Shown here: positions 50,117-58,348 of the stretch, in pieces
Layout: each line of letters starts with the position of its first letter
Position numbering within the stretch: position 1 is the stretch's first letter
NCBI GenBank assembly: GCA_017610005.1
Contig: JAFCCU010000003.1
Location: 25,858-89,857, forward strand
Length of the DNA: 64,000 nucleotides
Direction of reading: 5' to 3'
From: Candidatus Woesearchaeota archaeon
GTDB lineage: Archaea > Nanobdellota > Nanobdellia > Woesearchaeales > B29-G15
Translations under genes and position numbers: made by a program
The notes under the pieces: generated by a model
Database searches by the model: none
What the model was told of the DNA's origin: nothing
What the model saw: only the letters and a program-made list of their open reading frames with translations

Positions 50117-51241
50117 TTTATTAACAAAGGTTTGTACCTTCTCTTTATCAATTGGTAAGAAATGAATTGTACCGGCAACATCATGACCCCCACCATCAAC
50201 ATTTTGGAATTGTGCTTTTAACTTCTCAATAAGCGTTGTAACAGTTAATCCTTGAGGCAAAATACCCCTAATTGTTAAAAAGTGTGGGCCGTAGCCTAAA
50301 ACTAAAGCTTTTTCATCTTTCTTTTTTAGTTCTTGATATAACAGACCAACTGATCTTCCGGGCGCTGGGTAAAAATTAGTCATTAAAGCCCCAATATCAA
50401 CAATAGCAGTACTCCCCTTAAATTTGGCGTTTTCCCTTAAGACGTTTAACCTATCTTCCCTTAATTTCTCGCCCTCTCCTGCAAATAATTTAATCAATTT
50501 CTCTTGATTATCATGTTCACCAATTAACAAGTCTCTTAAAAGTTGGTATGATTCCATTCTAAAAGAGATCATATAGTCGAGAGCCAGATATAATTCTTGT
50601 AATTTTTTTAAGGTATACCCATTAAGTTCTGCAACTTTCAAATATCCTTCAAGCCATTCACCTGAAACTTTATCAGAAACCCCAGATAATGCAGCTAGAT
50701 GCTTAACATGTGCTCCAGAATTGATCAAATTAGCAAGTTCAACAGCAAGCATTCCCGCGGTATAATCACCATTTCCCCCCACAAGATAAGCATTAATATG
50801 CACTTTTCTCAAGGTTTCATCAATCTTATCAATTGGATGATGATCAACAACTATTGCATCAATCCTATAAAGTTTTAATAGTCGTAACGCAGCCTCATCT
50901 TGAGTGGTACTCCCATTGTCTAAAATAACTACAATTGGCCTCTTATTTCGAAATTTTGGGTTACTACATGTCCGAAGGTCTGCAACAGCGTCGCAAAGCT
51001 CGTATTTAGGTGCCCTTAGAGGATATCTAGTAACAGTAGGCCTTCCATAGTTATTTTCTTGAACTTCAAGTAGGGCCTGTTCTATAGCAATTCCTGCACA
51101 ATAACCATCGCCATCTCCATGGTGTCTAATCACAATTGGAGCAGAAGCATCAATAGCTCCTTTTAAGATACTTGCAGCTTCCTCAAACTTACCTTTTAAT
51201 TTTTTAAAAGCATCAGAGTAAAATACTGGTTTTATTTCCAT
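50105..51241 (-). CDS. RecJ-like DHH phosphoesterase
   Basis: 378 aa. DHH superfamily motifs are all visible: VIRHHGDGDGYCAGIAIEQ, VVILDNGSTT, IVVDHHPID and the C-terminal DHHA1 unit ending in FQNVDGGGHDVAGTIHFLP. Archaeal relatives are single-strand exonucleases or Cdc45-like (GAN) partners of GINS. The ATG sits inside the stop of the upstream Dph2 fragment. Confidence 0.88.
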   Translation of the reverse strand: MEIKPVFYSDAFKKLKGKFEEAASILKGAIDASAPIVIRHHGDGDGYCAGIAIEQALLEVQENNYGRPTVTRYPLRAPKYELCDAVADLRTCSNPKFRNKRPIVVILDNGSTTQDEAALRLLKLYRIDAIVVDHHPIDKIDETLRKVHINAYLVGGNGDYTAGMLAVELANLINSGAHVKHLAALSGVSDKVSGEWLEGYLKVAELNGYTLKKLQELYLALDYMISFRMESYQLLRDLLIGEHDNQEKLIKLFAGEGEKLREDRLNVLRENAKFKGSTAIVDIGALMTNFYPAPGRSVGLLYQELKKKDEKALVLGYGPHFLTIRGILPQGLTVTTLIEKLKAQFQNVDGGGHDVAGTIHFLPIDKEKVQTFVNKLIN

Positions 51242-51483
51242 TTTGAATGACCAAACTGTACCAATAAGTCAATTTTTATATTATTAAGGCCTTGAGGCAG
51301 ATCACATGCACCATAACAACTGCCTCCCCAAATAAAAACCTTCGATCTTGTCTTCTTTTCAACTTCCTCTACAATATCATTTGCTTTTGGCTTTAAACCG
51401 TCTGGAAGCTGTATACAAACTCTCTTAGCACGGTTTTTCTTGACCAATGTTACAACACGGTCAAGTTCTAAATCATAATCCAT
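51232..51483 (-). pseudogene. Truncated Dph2-like diphthamide synthase, first domain only
   Basis: 83 aa from the ATG at 51483 (MDYDLELDRVVTLVKKN). RVCIQLPDGLKPKANDIVEE and WGGSCYGACDLP (the first Fe-S Cys) are clear Dph2 features, but the protein stops at LLVQFGHSKWK, where full Dph2 continues with two more domains holding the other two Cys. The end overlaps the DHH start. It is either a deletion remnant or a retained one-domain protein. A longer frame upstream runs into repeat DNA. Confidence 0.65.
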
Positions 51484-51516
51484 AAGAGAATAAATTAAAC
51501 AAGAAGTATTTAAGTT

Positions 51517-51752
51517 TTGAGGTGTAGGGTATAAGGTAAGGGGTTCGAGGTATAAGGTATAAGGTTTAGAACATATTGGAAGGTGTTTTTCACTGCAGAC
51601 TATCAAGGGGTTTGAGAGATATATATTTCTGACTTTAGACTTCTAAATTTAGACTTCTGACTTCAGACTTCTGACTTCAGACTTCTGACTTCTGACTTCT
51701 AACTTCAGACTTCAGACTTCTAACTTCAGACTTCAGACTTCAGACTTCTCTT
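51517..51752 (+). repeat. Composite dispersed repeat with long heptad run, copy 9
   Basis: GAGGTGTAGGGTATAAGG and AGGTATAAGGTATAAGG, then GTGTTTTTCACTGCAGACTA, GGGGTTTGAGAGATATATAT and about 17 CTTCAGA/CTTCTGA heptads. The 3' end of the Rpr2 gene runs into it. Confidence 0.75.
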
Positions 51753-52019
51753 CCAAACTTTCTTGCAAACCCCACAAGTGTAAATCAATTTGCCTGCATT
51801 TGTTCTTACAGTCACATTCTCTCCTTGTTTAAGAAAAGAATAACAATGCTTGCAGAATTTTCTTTTTAGTTCAGAAGGTAAGCGTAAATTAACTGACATT
51901 GCTTTTTTTCTTGCTTTTTTTACAAGATCATTAGCTTTCTTATCAGGAAATATTAATTCAGCTTCTTTAAAGAGAGCTTCAACTTCCAATAATACTGCTT
52001 TTTTACTCATTAGAATCAT
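51726..52019 (-). CDS. rnp4: RNase P protein component Rpr2/Rpp21 (Rnp4)
   Basis: 97 aa from the ATG at 52019, overlapping the upstream stop (ATGA). LFKEAELIFPDKKANDLVKK, ARKKAMSVNLRLPSELKRKF and the zinc ribbon KFCKHCYSFL ... YTCGVCKKVW are typical of Rpr2, which works with RNase P RNA in 5' tRNA maturation. The last residues (SLKSEV) and the stop come from the heptad repeat region. Confidence 0.85.
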   Translation of the reverse strand: MILMSKKAVLLEVEALFKEAELIFPDKKANDLVKKARKKAMSVNLRLPSELKRKFCKHCYSFLKQGENVTVRTNAGKLIYTCGVCKKVWKRSLKSEV

Positions 52020-52276
52020 TCTAAAACGCCAATACAACAGATCTGATTTGCATTATTACTAGCCTTAGGGCATATTGCTCCAAACTTTGTAACCATTCCA
52101 TCAGGACAAGAAGTTGCAGCATGGCAGCTTCCTCCTTGAGTAGCACAATCATTTGTTTGGCTCTGGAAGATACCTAAATTCCCAGTGAATATCAAAATTA
52201 ATACGATTAGAACAATAACTACTAGTGCTGCAATGACAATCGTATTTAGTGTTAAGCCTTGGCCTCTTTTATTCAT
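52016..52276 (-). CDS. Small pilin-like protein with class III signal
   Basis: 86 aa. MNKRGQGLTLNTIVIAALVV followed by a long hydrophobic run is a class III (prepilin-type) N-terminus common in small archaeal surface proteins. The outer part has Cys pairs (NDCATQGGSC, TSCPDGM, GAICPK, QICCIG). Probably processed by a PibD-like peptidase and anchored to the membrane. Confidence 0.7.
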   Translation of the reverse strand: MNKRGQGLTLNTIVIAALVVIVLIVLILIFTGNLGIFQSQTNDCATQGGSCHAATSCPDGMVTKFGAICPKASNNANQICCIGVLE

Positions 52277-52407
52277 TGAGATTTACCTCTAGCATTAAAT
52301 TTGTGCCATTAATATTTAAAACTTTCGAAAGGTTTGAAGGTAAAATGAATATCTTCGGTCCCAAAAGGATGAAAACAATTATAAATTAAATGATTAATAA
52401 TTGATTA

Positions 52408-52656
52408 ATGCAACTAAAAAAGTACTTAAAATATTATTTTCCAAGAATAAACTTGGTGGATGCAATAATCATTCCAATAGCCATCTTAATTCTTTTTATA
52501 ATCACTTTTTGGAATATGACGACAACAGGGATGCCTGCTCCAAGAAGTCAAGTAATGATCTCTTTTTTTACATATTACATTATTGGCCTTTACCTTATTC
52601 ATTTTGTTTTAAGAGCTATTGCTTACTTTATTATAGATATATTTTTTAGGAAATAA
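52408..52656 (+). CDS. Small membrane protein
   Basis: 82 aa with two or three hydrophobic helices (VDAIIIPIAILILFIITFW and FFTYYIIGLYLIHFVL). No family recognised. Confidence 0.5.
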   Translation: MQLKKYLKYYFPRINLVDAIIIPIAILILFIITFWNMTTTGMPAPRSQVMISFFTYYIIGLYLIHFVLRAIAYFIIDIFFRK

Positions 52657-52678
52657 AAATCCCAACTGTATCAAGCTA

Positions 52679-52822
52679 CAGGGTACAAAGAAACAGGGTT
52701 TCTGGTACCAGAAATGCCCGCATTTCTGAGTATTTTTAATGTTAGTAATCCCCATTTTTATGTAGCTCGTCAGCAAATTCACCCACATCCACTGCAAGGG
52801 TATTACTAACAAATAAAAAGTA
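52679..52822. repeat. Cluster of palindromes
   Basis: TTTCTGGTACCAGAAA (perfect 16-bp palindrome) overlaps CAGAAATGC-CC-GCATTTCTG, followed by a T-rich stretch. Two outer arms GTTAGTAATCCC and AGGGTATTACTAAC face each other about 50 bases apart. No gene lies here. It may be a small structured RNA, a terminator or a nonautonomous element. Confidence 0.5.
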
Positions 52823-52824
52823 TT

Positions 52825-52947
52825 TTTCACTCCAGACTGTTAAGGGGTTTGAGGTACAGGGTGTTGGGCATAATGGAATGTGTTGTTGACTTTAGACTTC
52901 AGACTTCAGACTTCAGACTTTAGACTTCAGACTTCAGACTTCAGACT
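52825..52947 (+). repeat. Composite dispersed repeat with heptad run, copy 10
   Basis: TTTTTCACTCCAGACTGTTA, GGGGTTTGAGGTACAGGGTG, then nine CTTCAGA or CTTTAGA heptads ending at the terminator hairpin of the surface operon. Confidence 0.7.
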
Positions 52948-52971
52948 GAAATCTGTCTACCGACAGATTTC
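52948..52971 (-). terminator. Hairpin at the end of the surface operon
   Basis: GAAATCTGTC-TACC-GACAGATTTC is a perfect 10-bp stem with a 4-base loop. The stop codon of the last gene of the operon (52957-52959) lies at its loop. It may act as a terminator or an RNA-stabilising 3' end. Confidence 0.5.
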
Positions 52972-53451
52972 CAGCTTCATTTCCAACATATTCCTTGTAA
53001 GGTGGCTTTGAAATGGGAAAAGCCCAGGTTTTACTTTTTCATTGCAAATGAAAGGTACTCCATCAGGGAGTGTAAACTTCGCAACAAAACCAGTTGATTC
53101 TTTCGCAGAAAATGTTAACCTATATTTATACTCCATTTTTCCTAAGGTCTCCTGGAGGGCGATCACTAAAATATCCTGCGCTTCTTCGCAAGGGTTAGCA
53201 CATCCCAAGCCCCCCATCGTAGAAAGAGGATCTTCACATGCTGCAATAATATATCCTAAATCTTGATTAGAACAATCTGTAGTAACACGCAATATTGCAT
53301 CAATAAAATTTGTTGCCATTTGAGTTTTTTCATAATCACTCCCGATACTGTTTGGATCTGGATCAATCCCAAGAGTTATATAAATAAAAAAGCCTACAAA
53401 GATTAACAGCACTATAAAAACCATTCCAAAAATTTCCATCTGACCTTTCAC
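52957..53451 (-). CDS. Pilin-like anchored protein (surface operon gene 6)
   Basis: 164 aa. MKGQMEIFGMVFIVLLIFVG is a class III-like N-terminus with one membrane helix. The outer domain has paired Cys (TTDCSNQDL, IAACEDP, GCANPCEEA, FICNEK). It overlaps the preceding gene by 4 nt. Function unknown; part of the six-gene surface operon. Confidence 0.7.
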   Translation of the reverse strand: MKGQMEIFGMVFIVLLIFVGFFIYITLGIDPDPNSIGSDYEKTQMATNFIDAILRVTTDCSNQDLGYIIAACEDPLSTMGGLGCANPCEEAQDILVIALQETLGKMEYKYRLTFSAKESTGFVAKFTLPDGVPFICNEKVKPGLFPFQSHLTRNMLEMKLEICR

Positions 53452-53939
53452 GCATACACCTCAACAGTCAACACACCTAATTTAGTTTTTGAAGCAACCA
53501 CATCTTTTAATCCCACTGGCATTTTAAATGTCTGTTTTGATTTCCAATTTTCTTTTGTTCTATTATACAATACTATTTGAAAAGGAACACCAGTTAAAGG
53601 ATAAACCTCTTTAACAGTTATTGTTGAAAAACCATACTGAAAATAAAAAAACTCATATTCATAATCATTTCCCATCATTCTTACCATTTCAAATGCTTTT
53701 AATTTTTGAATATCAAAACTCGTTGGATCTTTCCATTCTTCAGCTGTGTAAATAAATTCAGGTGCATTTGAAGCGAGTAATGCTATTTTTATTGCATCTA
53801 AAGTGTTATACTTGCTTGTCTCTACTGCTAAATCATCAGTTGCTGCATTAAAATAAAATATTAATCCAATTCCCACAAATACAAAGAAAAATAATAGTAC
53901 CATTGTACTTTCAAACATTTGGATTTGGGCTTTTTTCAT
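53448..53939 (-). CDS. Pilin-like anchored protein (surface operon gene 5)
   Basis: 163 aa from the ATG at 53939, one base after the upstream stop. MKKAQIQMFESTMVLLFFFV is a class III-like N-terminus with a membrane helix, followed by a soluble outer domain of strands (PLTGVPFQIVLYNRTKENW). It shares architecture, not clear sequence, with genes 1, 4 and 6 of the operon. Confidence 0.7.
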   Translation of the reverse strand: MKKAQIQMFESTMVLLFFFVFVGIGLIFYFNAATDDLAVETSKYNTLDAIKIALLASNAPEFIYTAEEWKDPTSFDIQKLKAFEMVRMMGNDYEYEFFYFQYGFSTITVKEVYPLTGVPFQIVLYNRTKENWKSKQTFKMPVGLKDVVASKTKLGVLTVEVYA

Positions 53940-53940
53940 G

Positions 53941-54900
53941 TTAGTAAATCTGTGGAACAATTTCATAAGACAAAATTGTATTCTCCCACGCTAAGTCTTC
54001 AATATCTGAAATTCTTAAGTTCTTGCCAACGGCCGCAGTATGCATCCCTTCTAAAATTCCTTTAGCAGTTGCATATTTATCAGGATCAGCACCTTCTATT
54101 AAATCAATCTTTTTAAGTAAAACTGCACTCATTATTTCAACTCTTTCTAGTGCAGCCTCCTTAACACATTTGTAAATTTGACCGTTTCCAGAGATAATCG
54201 CACCAGCTAGTGCTTCAGTTTTAATCCATTCATCAGCATGTGCAAAAGTCCAAGCAGTTTTGCCTTTTTCTAAGAATCTTAAACCCCCAGAGCGATTATC
54301 CACATTAGCACTAATTTCTATTCCAAATTGTTCTCCTTTCCAGTTCTTTTGGTCTCCTGTTGTGCCTAAATATACAAAAATTGTTACAGGAGAAGTTTCA
54401 TCTTCAAAATTATCATCCGTTCTAAACTCTACATTTAATTTATCTGGAAACAAATCTTCTAATTCTTCTTTTAAATCTAATAAGGATGGATCATAATAAA
54501 TATTATACTTTGTTTGTAAGGTTGTAACATATACTAAGTTACCTGCATAAAAAGGCACAAACCAAGAGCTTGTCCATATTAAAAGATAATTACCTTTTAT
54601 TAAAGATGGAGCAAAAATAAATGTTGCTTTTGTTCCTGAAGCAGCTGCACCATCTAGCCTTAATTCTCCACATTCATAATCAAGAACTAGATTTGGAGAA
54701 GGCACAACCTTACTTTCACCTTCCACAACCCCTGTTGCTGTGATTATTGTTTCAAGAGTTCCAAGTGTCTTAATAATATCTTGTTTATTAGAATTCTCTA
54801 AAAGATTTGAAACAAAACCAATAACCAGGGCTAAAATCAAACCCCCTGCAATTAGAATAAAAATCCAATTAAACTGTATTTCAATTGCCCCTTTTTTCAT
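53941..54900 (-). CDS. Membrane-anchored surface protein (surface operon gene 4)
   Basis: 319 aa. The N-terminus MKKGAIEIQFNWIFILIAGG with a following membrane stretch (LILALVIGFVSNLLE) is pilin-like. The rest is an extracytoplasmic domain with two Cys (VLDYECGELRLDG, IYKCVKEAALE). It starts 4 bp after the 1147-aa gene. No family recognised. Confidence 0.65.
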   Translation of the reverse strand: MKKGAIEIQFNWIFILIAGGLILALVIGFVSNLLENSNKQDIIKTLGTLETIITATGVVEGESKVVPSPNLVLDYECGELRLDGAAASGTKATFIFAPSLIKGNYLLIWTSSWFVPFYAGNLVYVTTLQTKYNIYYDPSLLDLKEELEDLFPDKLNVEFRTDDNFEDETSPVTIFVYLGTTGDQKNWKGEQFGIEISANVDNRSGGLRFLEKGKTAWTFAHADEWIKTEALAGAIISGNGQIYKCVKEAALERVEIMSAVLLKKIDLIEGADPDKYATAKGILEGMHTAAVGKNLRISDIEDLAWENTILSYEIVPQIY

Positions 54901-54904
54901 AATC

Positions 54905-57900
54905 CTACTTCTTTTTCTTTGGTGAGACTGTTACCTTTACTACTACATCCTTACCTTCATGTTTTACAACAACAGTTTTATCTCCAGCAGACTTTTTTAT
55001 TGTAGTTTTTTTCTTTGTAGTAACTGTGGTAGTGGATTTTGGAGTTGTTTTGACTGTTGTGGGTTTCTTTGTAGTTTTTTTGTTTGTAGATTTCTTGGGA
55101 GTTTCTTTCTTTGAAATAACTTCTTTTGGAGCCTGTATAATAATATTTGTCACAGTACTTTTTTCAGTAGTAGTTTTTTTCTTGGCTGTCCTTTTTTTCG
55201 TACTCTTTTTCTTTGTAGTCTTTGGCTTCAACTCTTCTTTTTGATTCTTTACAGCTTCATCAAGAGGTTTAAGCAAGCTTGCAAGTTGCATCTTTAAACT
55301 GGTATCTTCTTTTATCTCAGTATCATCAAGCACTTTCTCAAGGGCATCTCTTTTAGGTTTTAAATCAGGAAGTGGAACATGTTTTTCTTCTTCTTTTTTA
55401 TCGTCATTATCAAATGCCTTAAGTAGCTTCTCTTTTTGCTTTTTCATATCCTCTTTTTCTTCTTTGATAACTTTCTTTAATGTATAATCCTCCTCTTTTT
55501 TCTTAATAACCCTAACAACATTTTTCTTGGGCATATTAATATTAACTGTTGTGGGCCTATCAACCTGTGTATTCTGTGTAACAACTTTCTTGTGGAATTT
55601 TTCTTGATTTTGAATATAATAGAATATTAATCCAATAATTAATAATAAGAATAATATAATTAATAAAATCCACCACCATGAACTTCTTCCAGGATCTTTT
55701 GGATCATCTGGCGCCGTCCCCTTTTCAATTTCGATATTATCATCAATTCCATCGCCATCTGTATCTTTATTAGCAATGTTCATTATATATTGAGAATATG
55801 TTACTAATTCTTCAAAATTTGTTAAAGTGTCCCCATCATAATCCTCTTTGGAATCCCCTGCGAACTTAGGGTTAAGCCCTGCTTCTATTTCAACAGAATC
55901 TTTAATTCCATCATTATCATCGTCTGGATCACAAACATCTCCGAGCCCATCAGAATCAAAATCTTTTTGGTCTTGATTTGAAATTGCCGGGCAATTATCT
56001 AAATGATCTTGTACATTATCTAAATCACTATCTCCAGAGCTAGCACCAGAACAAATACCTGATGGTAAACATTCTCTTGAAGCGCAGTCATTTCCATCTT
56101 CACAATGTTGCCCACCAGTGCACCTAATATTTTCATTGATAGTACATCTTTTACCACAGTCAACATCTGATTCATAAGCAGTATCAAGTTTTCCATTTGA
56201 ACAAATTGCTGCAATAGACACCTCACATTTACCTGCAAAAGAACACTTCAAATCTACTCCACAGTCCAAATCACTTGAACAATCTTTATCAATACCACAC
56301 TTATCACATGGGCCCCCACAATCAATATCAGACTCTAATGGGCCCTTTATCGAATCATTACAAACAGAAACTATGCAAGTTTTTGTGGCTCCGCACATTA
56401 AACCAGAGTCACAATCATCATGATCTTCACATCCCTGGCCAAGTGGGCAAGGAGGACAATCAATTCCACAATCTATCCCAGATTCTTGACCAACATCCCT
56501 TCTATTATTTGCACAAATTTCAGGGATCATTGAAGTATTAATATATACACCATCTGATTTTCCAGTAGTGGTGCTCCAAAGTCCAGCATAATTCATTGCA
56601 AATGCTTTAAAATAATACCATGTCCTATTACTTAGATTTAAGTTTTTAACAGTCACAGAATCCCTATTTGTCTCAATCCACTCAGTAATCCTATAATCTC
56701 TTGCTTTTGAATAAATTGCATAACGATACCTCGAAACTCCAGAGATATTATCTTCTGCATCAAAACTAGCAGACAATTCTTTAAGTGAAAAACTAAAATT
56801 AATCATTGAAGTTGTGTCATCAACAAAAGGTTTACTAGGGGGAGTTGTATCTTGCCCTGCAGTAATCTCAATAATTTTATCATTAACAGGAGATTTACAC
56901 TGTACATAAAACTGGTACTCTCCATCAGGATGGTATCTAAAATAAGAGTAATGTTGATTTGAATCATTTACCATCTCTGTAGTTATACTATCCCTATTTT
57001 GAGAATAATAACAGCTGACATCTTTTCTATTAGTTTCAACAAGAAGAGTGATGTAAGGTAATCCAGACCATCTAGTAGTATGATCTTCAATAGTTAAACT
57101 TAAATTAGTATTAACAGTTACAATCTTTGTTACAGCTTGGCTTTTTTCACCAAGTACATTCTCACACATTACAACTACAGGAAATGAACCAGTTCGATCA
57201 TCAAATTTCAATCTTGAAATGTGGGTTTTTTTATAAGTGCCATTATTAAAACCTGGCAAGGAAGCAAAGTTAATCCCTTCCCAAGTGGTTTGTAAAGAAT
57301 TATTACCAATCTTGCATCTTGTTAGATCATCACTAATAACAATCAAGTCTGTTTCAAGTGGATTTTGGTAAAGGGTTTGGGGAATTAATGTAACATTGAT
57401 TCTTGGGGGGGTAGTATCATATTTAAAAATTAATAATTCGGGTTCAGACATCATCTTACCATATGAATCATTGCATAAAACATACATCTTAGAAATCGCT
57501 TCAGGAGGGATTGTTGGGTAACTTAAGATTTTGTGGTACTGTGAAAAATTACCAGTAGCATTAACTTGTTCAAAAGACTCCATTATAAGCCAAGTGCTAT
57601 TTCTACCAATCTCATATCTACAATCAGCAGGTTTATTTGTATATAATAACACTTCAAAAGAGCCAGTACCAGAAACCCCATAATTAGGTCTGATTATACT
57701 AATTTGGGGAGGACCAAGGTTAGCAGTAAAAACATAACTCCCAGTGAGGGGTGGCCTATGAGCGCAGTGGCCTTCAGCTAAAATTGTATACTCTCCATCC
57801 TCAGTAATTCGAAAATTATTCTTAATATATTTAAAATTATCAACCTTCTGAAGAGTAGATTTTGAAAAATAACCAACAACACTATTTCCCTTCATTATCC

Positions 57901-58348
57901 GTGAATCAATAGAACTTGGGGGGCAAATAAATTCATAAACTATATCTATTATATCTGAATCCAAAACAACAGGGCCTGGTGGCCTAAGTGAAATATCAAT
58001 TTCTTTTGCAGAGGTATCAACAACAAATGAAAAATCTGCGTCGGGATCAAGATAATTGCCTACCCCATCTCTCGCTTTAACAAGAAAGTTATAAGATCCA
58101 TTTTGAAGTTTAGTTGATTGGACTGTAAAGTAATTTAATGAACCTTCAACATAATTTGTTAAATCAATTGAAGTTGAACCATCAGTAATTTTAACTTCTG
58201 TGATAACCACCTTATCAGATTCATTTGTAAAATCAATGTAAAACTTTGGAGTTGAGTTAGTAGTAATCATTGAACCAGATACAGGCATGATAAATACAAC
58301 AAGCAATGCTAGTAAAATTACACTCTTCCAAATTCTATTTTCTTTCAT
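54905..58348 (-). CDS. Giant surface protein with Cys repeats, calcium motifs and Lys/Thr-rich tail (gene 3)
   Basis: 1147 aa. A signal peptide (WKSVILLALLVVFIMPVSGS) is followed by about 600 residues of Ig/fibronectin-like strands. Cys-rich repeats come next (ESDIDCGGPCDKCGIDKDC, YESDVDCGKRCTINENIRC), then thrombospondin type 3-like calcium sites (DFDSDGLGDVCDPDDDNDG, DTDGDGIDDNIEIEKG). One membrane helix (WWWILLIILFLLLIIGLIFY) leads to a cytoplasmic part of about 230 residues, acidic/basic coiled then almost pure Lys/Thr/Val repeats (STKKRTAKKKTTTEKS). The tail resembles histone H1-like tails and could touch nucleic acid or the inner membrane. Confidence 0.8.
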   Translation of the reverse strand: MKENRIWKSVILLALLVVFIMPVSGSMITTNSTPKFYIDFTNESDKVVITEVKITDGSTSIDLTNYVEGSLNYFTVQSTKLQNGSYNFLVKARDGVGNYLDPDADFSFVVDTSAKEIDISLRPPGPVVLDSDIIDIVYEFICPPSSIDSRIMKGNSVVGYFSKSTLQKVDNFKYIKNNFRITEDGEYTILAEGHCAHRPPLTGSYVFTANLGPPQISIIRPNYGVSGTGSFEVLLYTNKPADCRYEIGRNSTWLIMESFEQVNATGNFSQYHKILSYPTIPPEAISKMYVLCNDSYGKMMSEPELLIFKYDTTPPRINVTLIPQTLYQNPLETDLIVISDDLTRCKIGNNSLQTTWEGINFASLPGFNNGTYKKTHISRLKFDDRTGSFPVVVMCENVLGEKSQAVTKIVTVNTNLSLTIEDHTTRWSGLPYITLLVETNRKDVSCYYSQNRDSITTEMVNDSNQHYSYFRYHPDGEYQFYVQCKSPVNDKIIEITAGQDTTPPSKPFVDDTTSMINFSFSLKELSASFDAEDNISGVSRYRYAIYSKARDYRITEWIETNRDSVTVKNLNLSNRTWYYFKAFAMNYAGLWSTTTGKSDGVYINTSMIPEICANNRRDVGQESGIDCGIDCPPCPLGQGCEDHDDCDSGLMCGATKTCIVSVCNDSIKGPLESDIDCGGPCDKCGIDKDCSSDLDCGVDLKCSFAGKCEVSIAAICSNGKLDTAYESDVDCGKRCTINENIRCTGGQHCEDGNDCASRECLPSGICSGASSGDSDLDNVQDHLDNCPAISNQDQKDFDSDGLGDVCDPDDDNDGIKDSVEIEAGLNPKFAGDSKEDYDGDTLTNFEELVTYSQYIMNIANKDTDGDGIDDNIEIEKGTAPDDPKDPGRSSWWWILLIILFLLLIIGLIFYYIQNQEKFHKKVVTQNTQVDRPTTVNINMPKKNVVRVIKKKEEDYTLKKVIKEEKEDMKKQKEKLLKAFDNDDKKEEEKHVPLPDLKPKRDALEKVLDDTEIKEDTSLKMQLASLLKPLDEAVKNQKEELKPKTTKKKSTKKRTAKKKTTTEKSTVTNIIIQAPKEVISKKETPKKSTNKKTTKKPTTVKTTPKSTTTVTTKKKTTIKKSAGDKTVVVKHEGKDVVVKVTVSPKKKK

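Noticed and set aside
51484..51606. N-terminal extension of the Dph2 fragment
   Set aside because: It is translated from repeat DNA (Leu/Tyr/Pro-rich, without relation to Dph2).
51620..51752. Heptad arrays considered as CRISPR or as coding
   Set aside because: There are no spacers, the units are contiguous, and stop codons appear in most frames.
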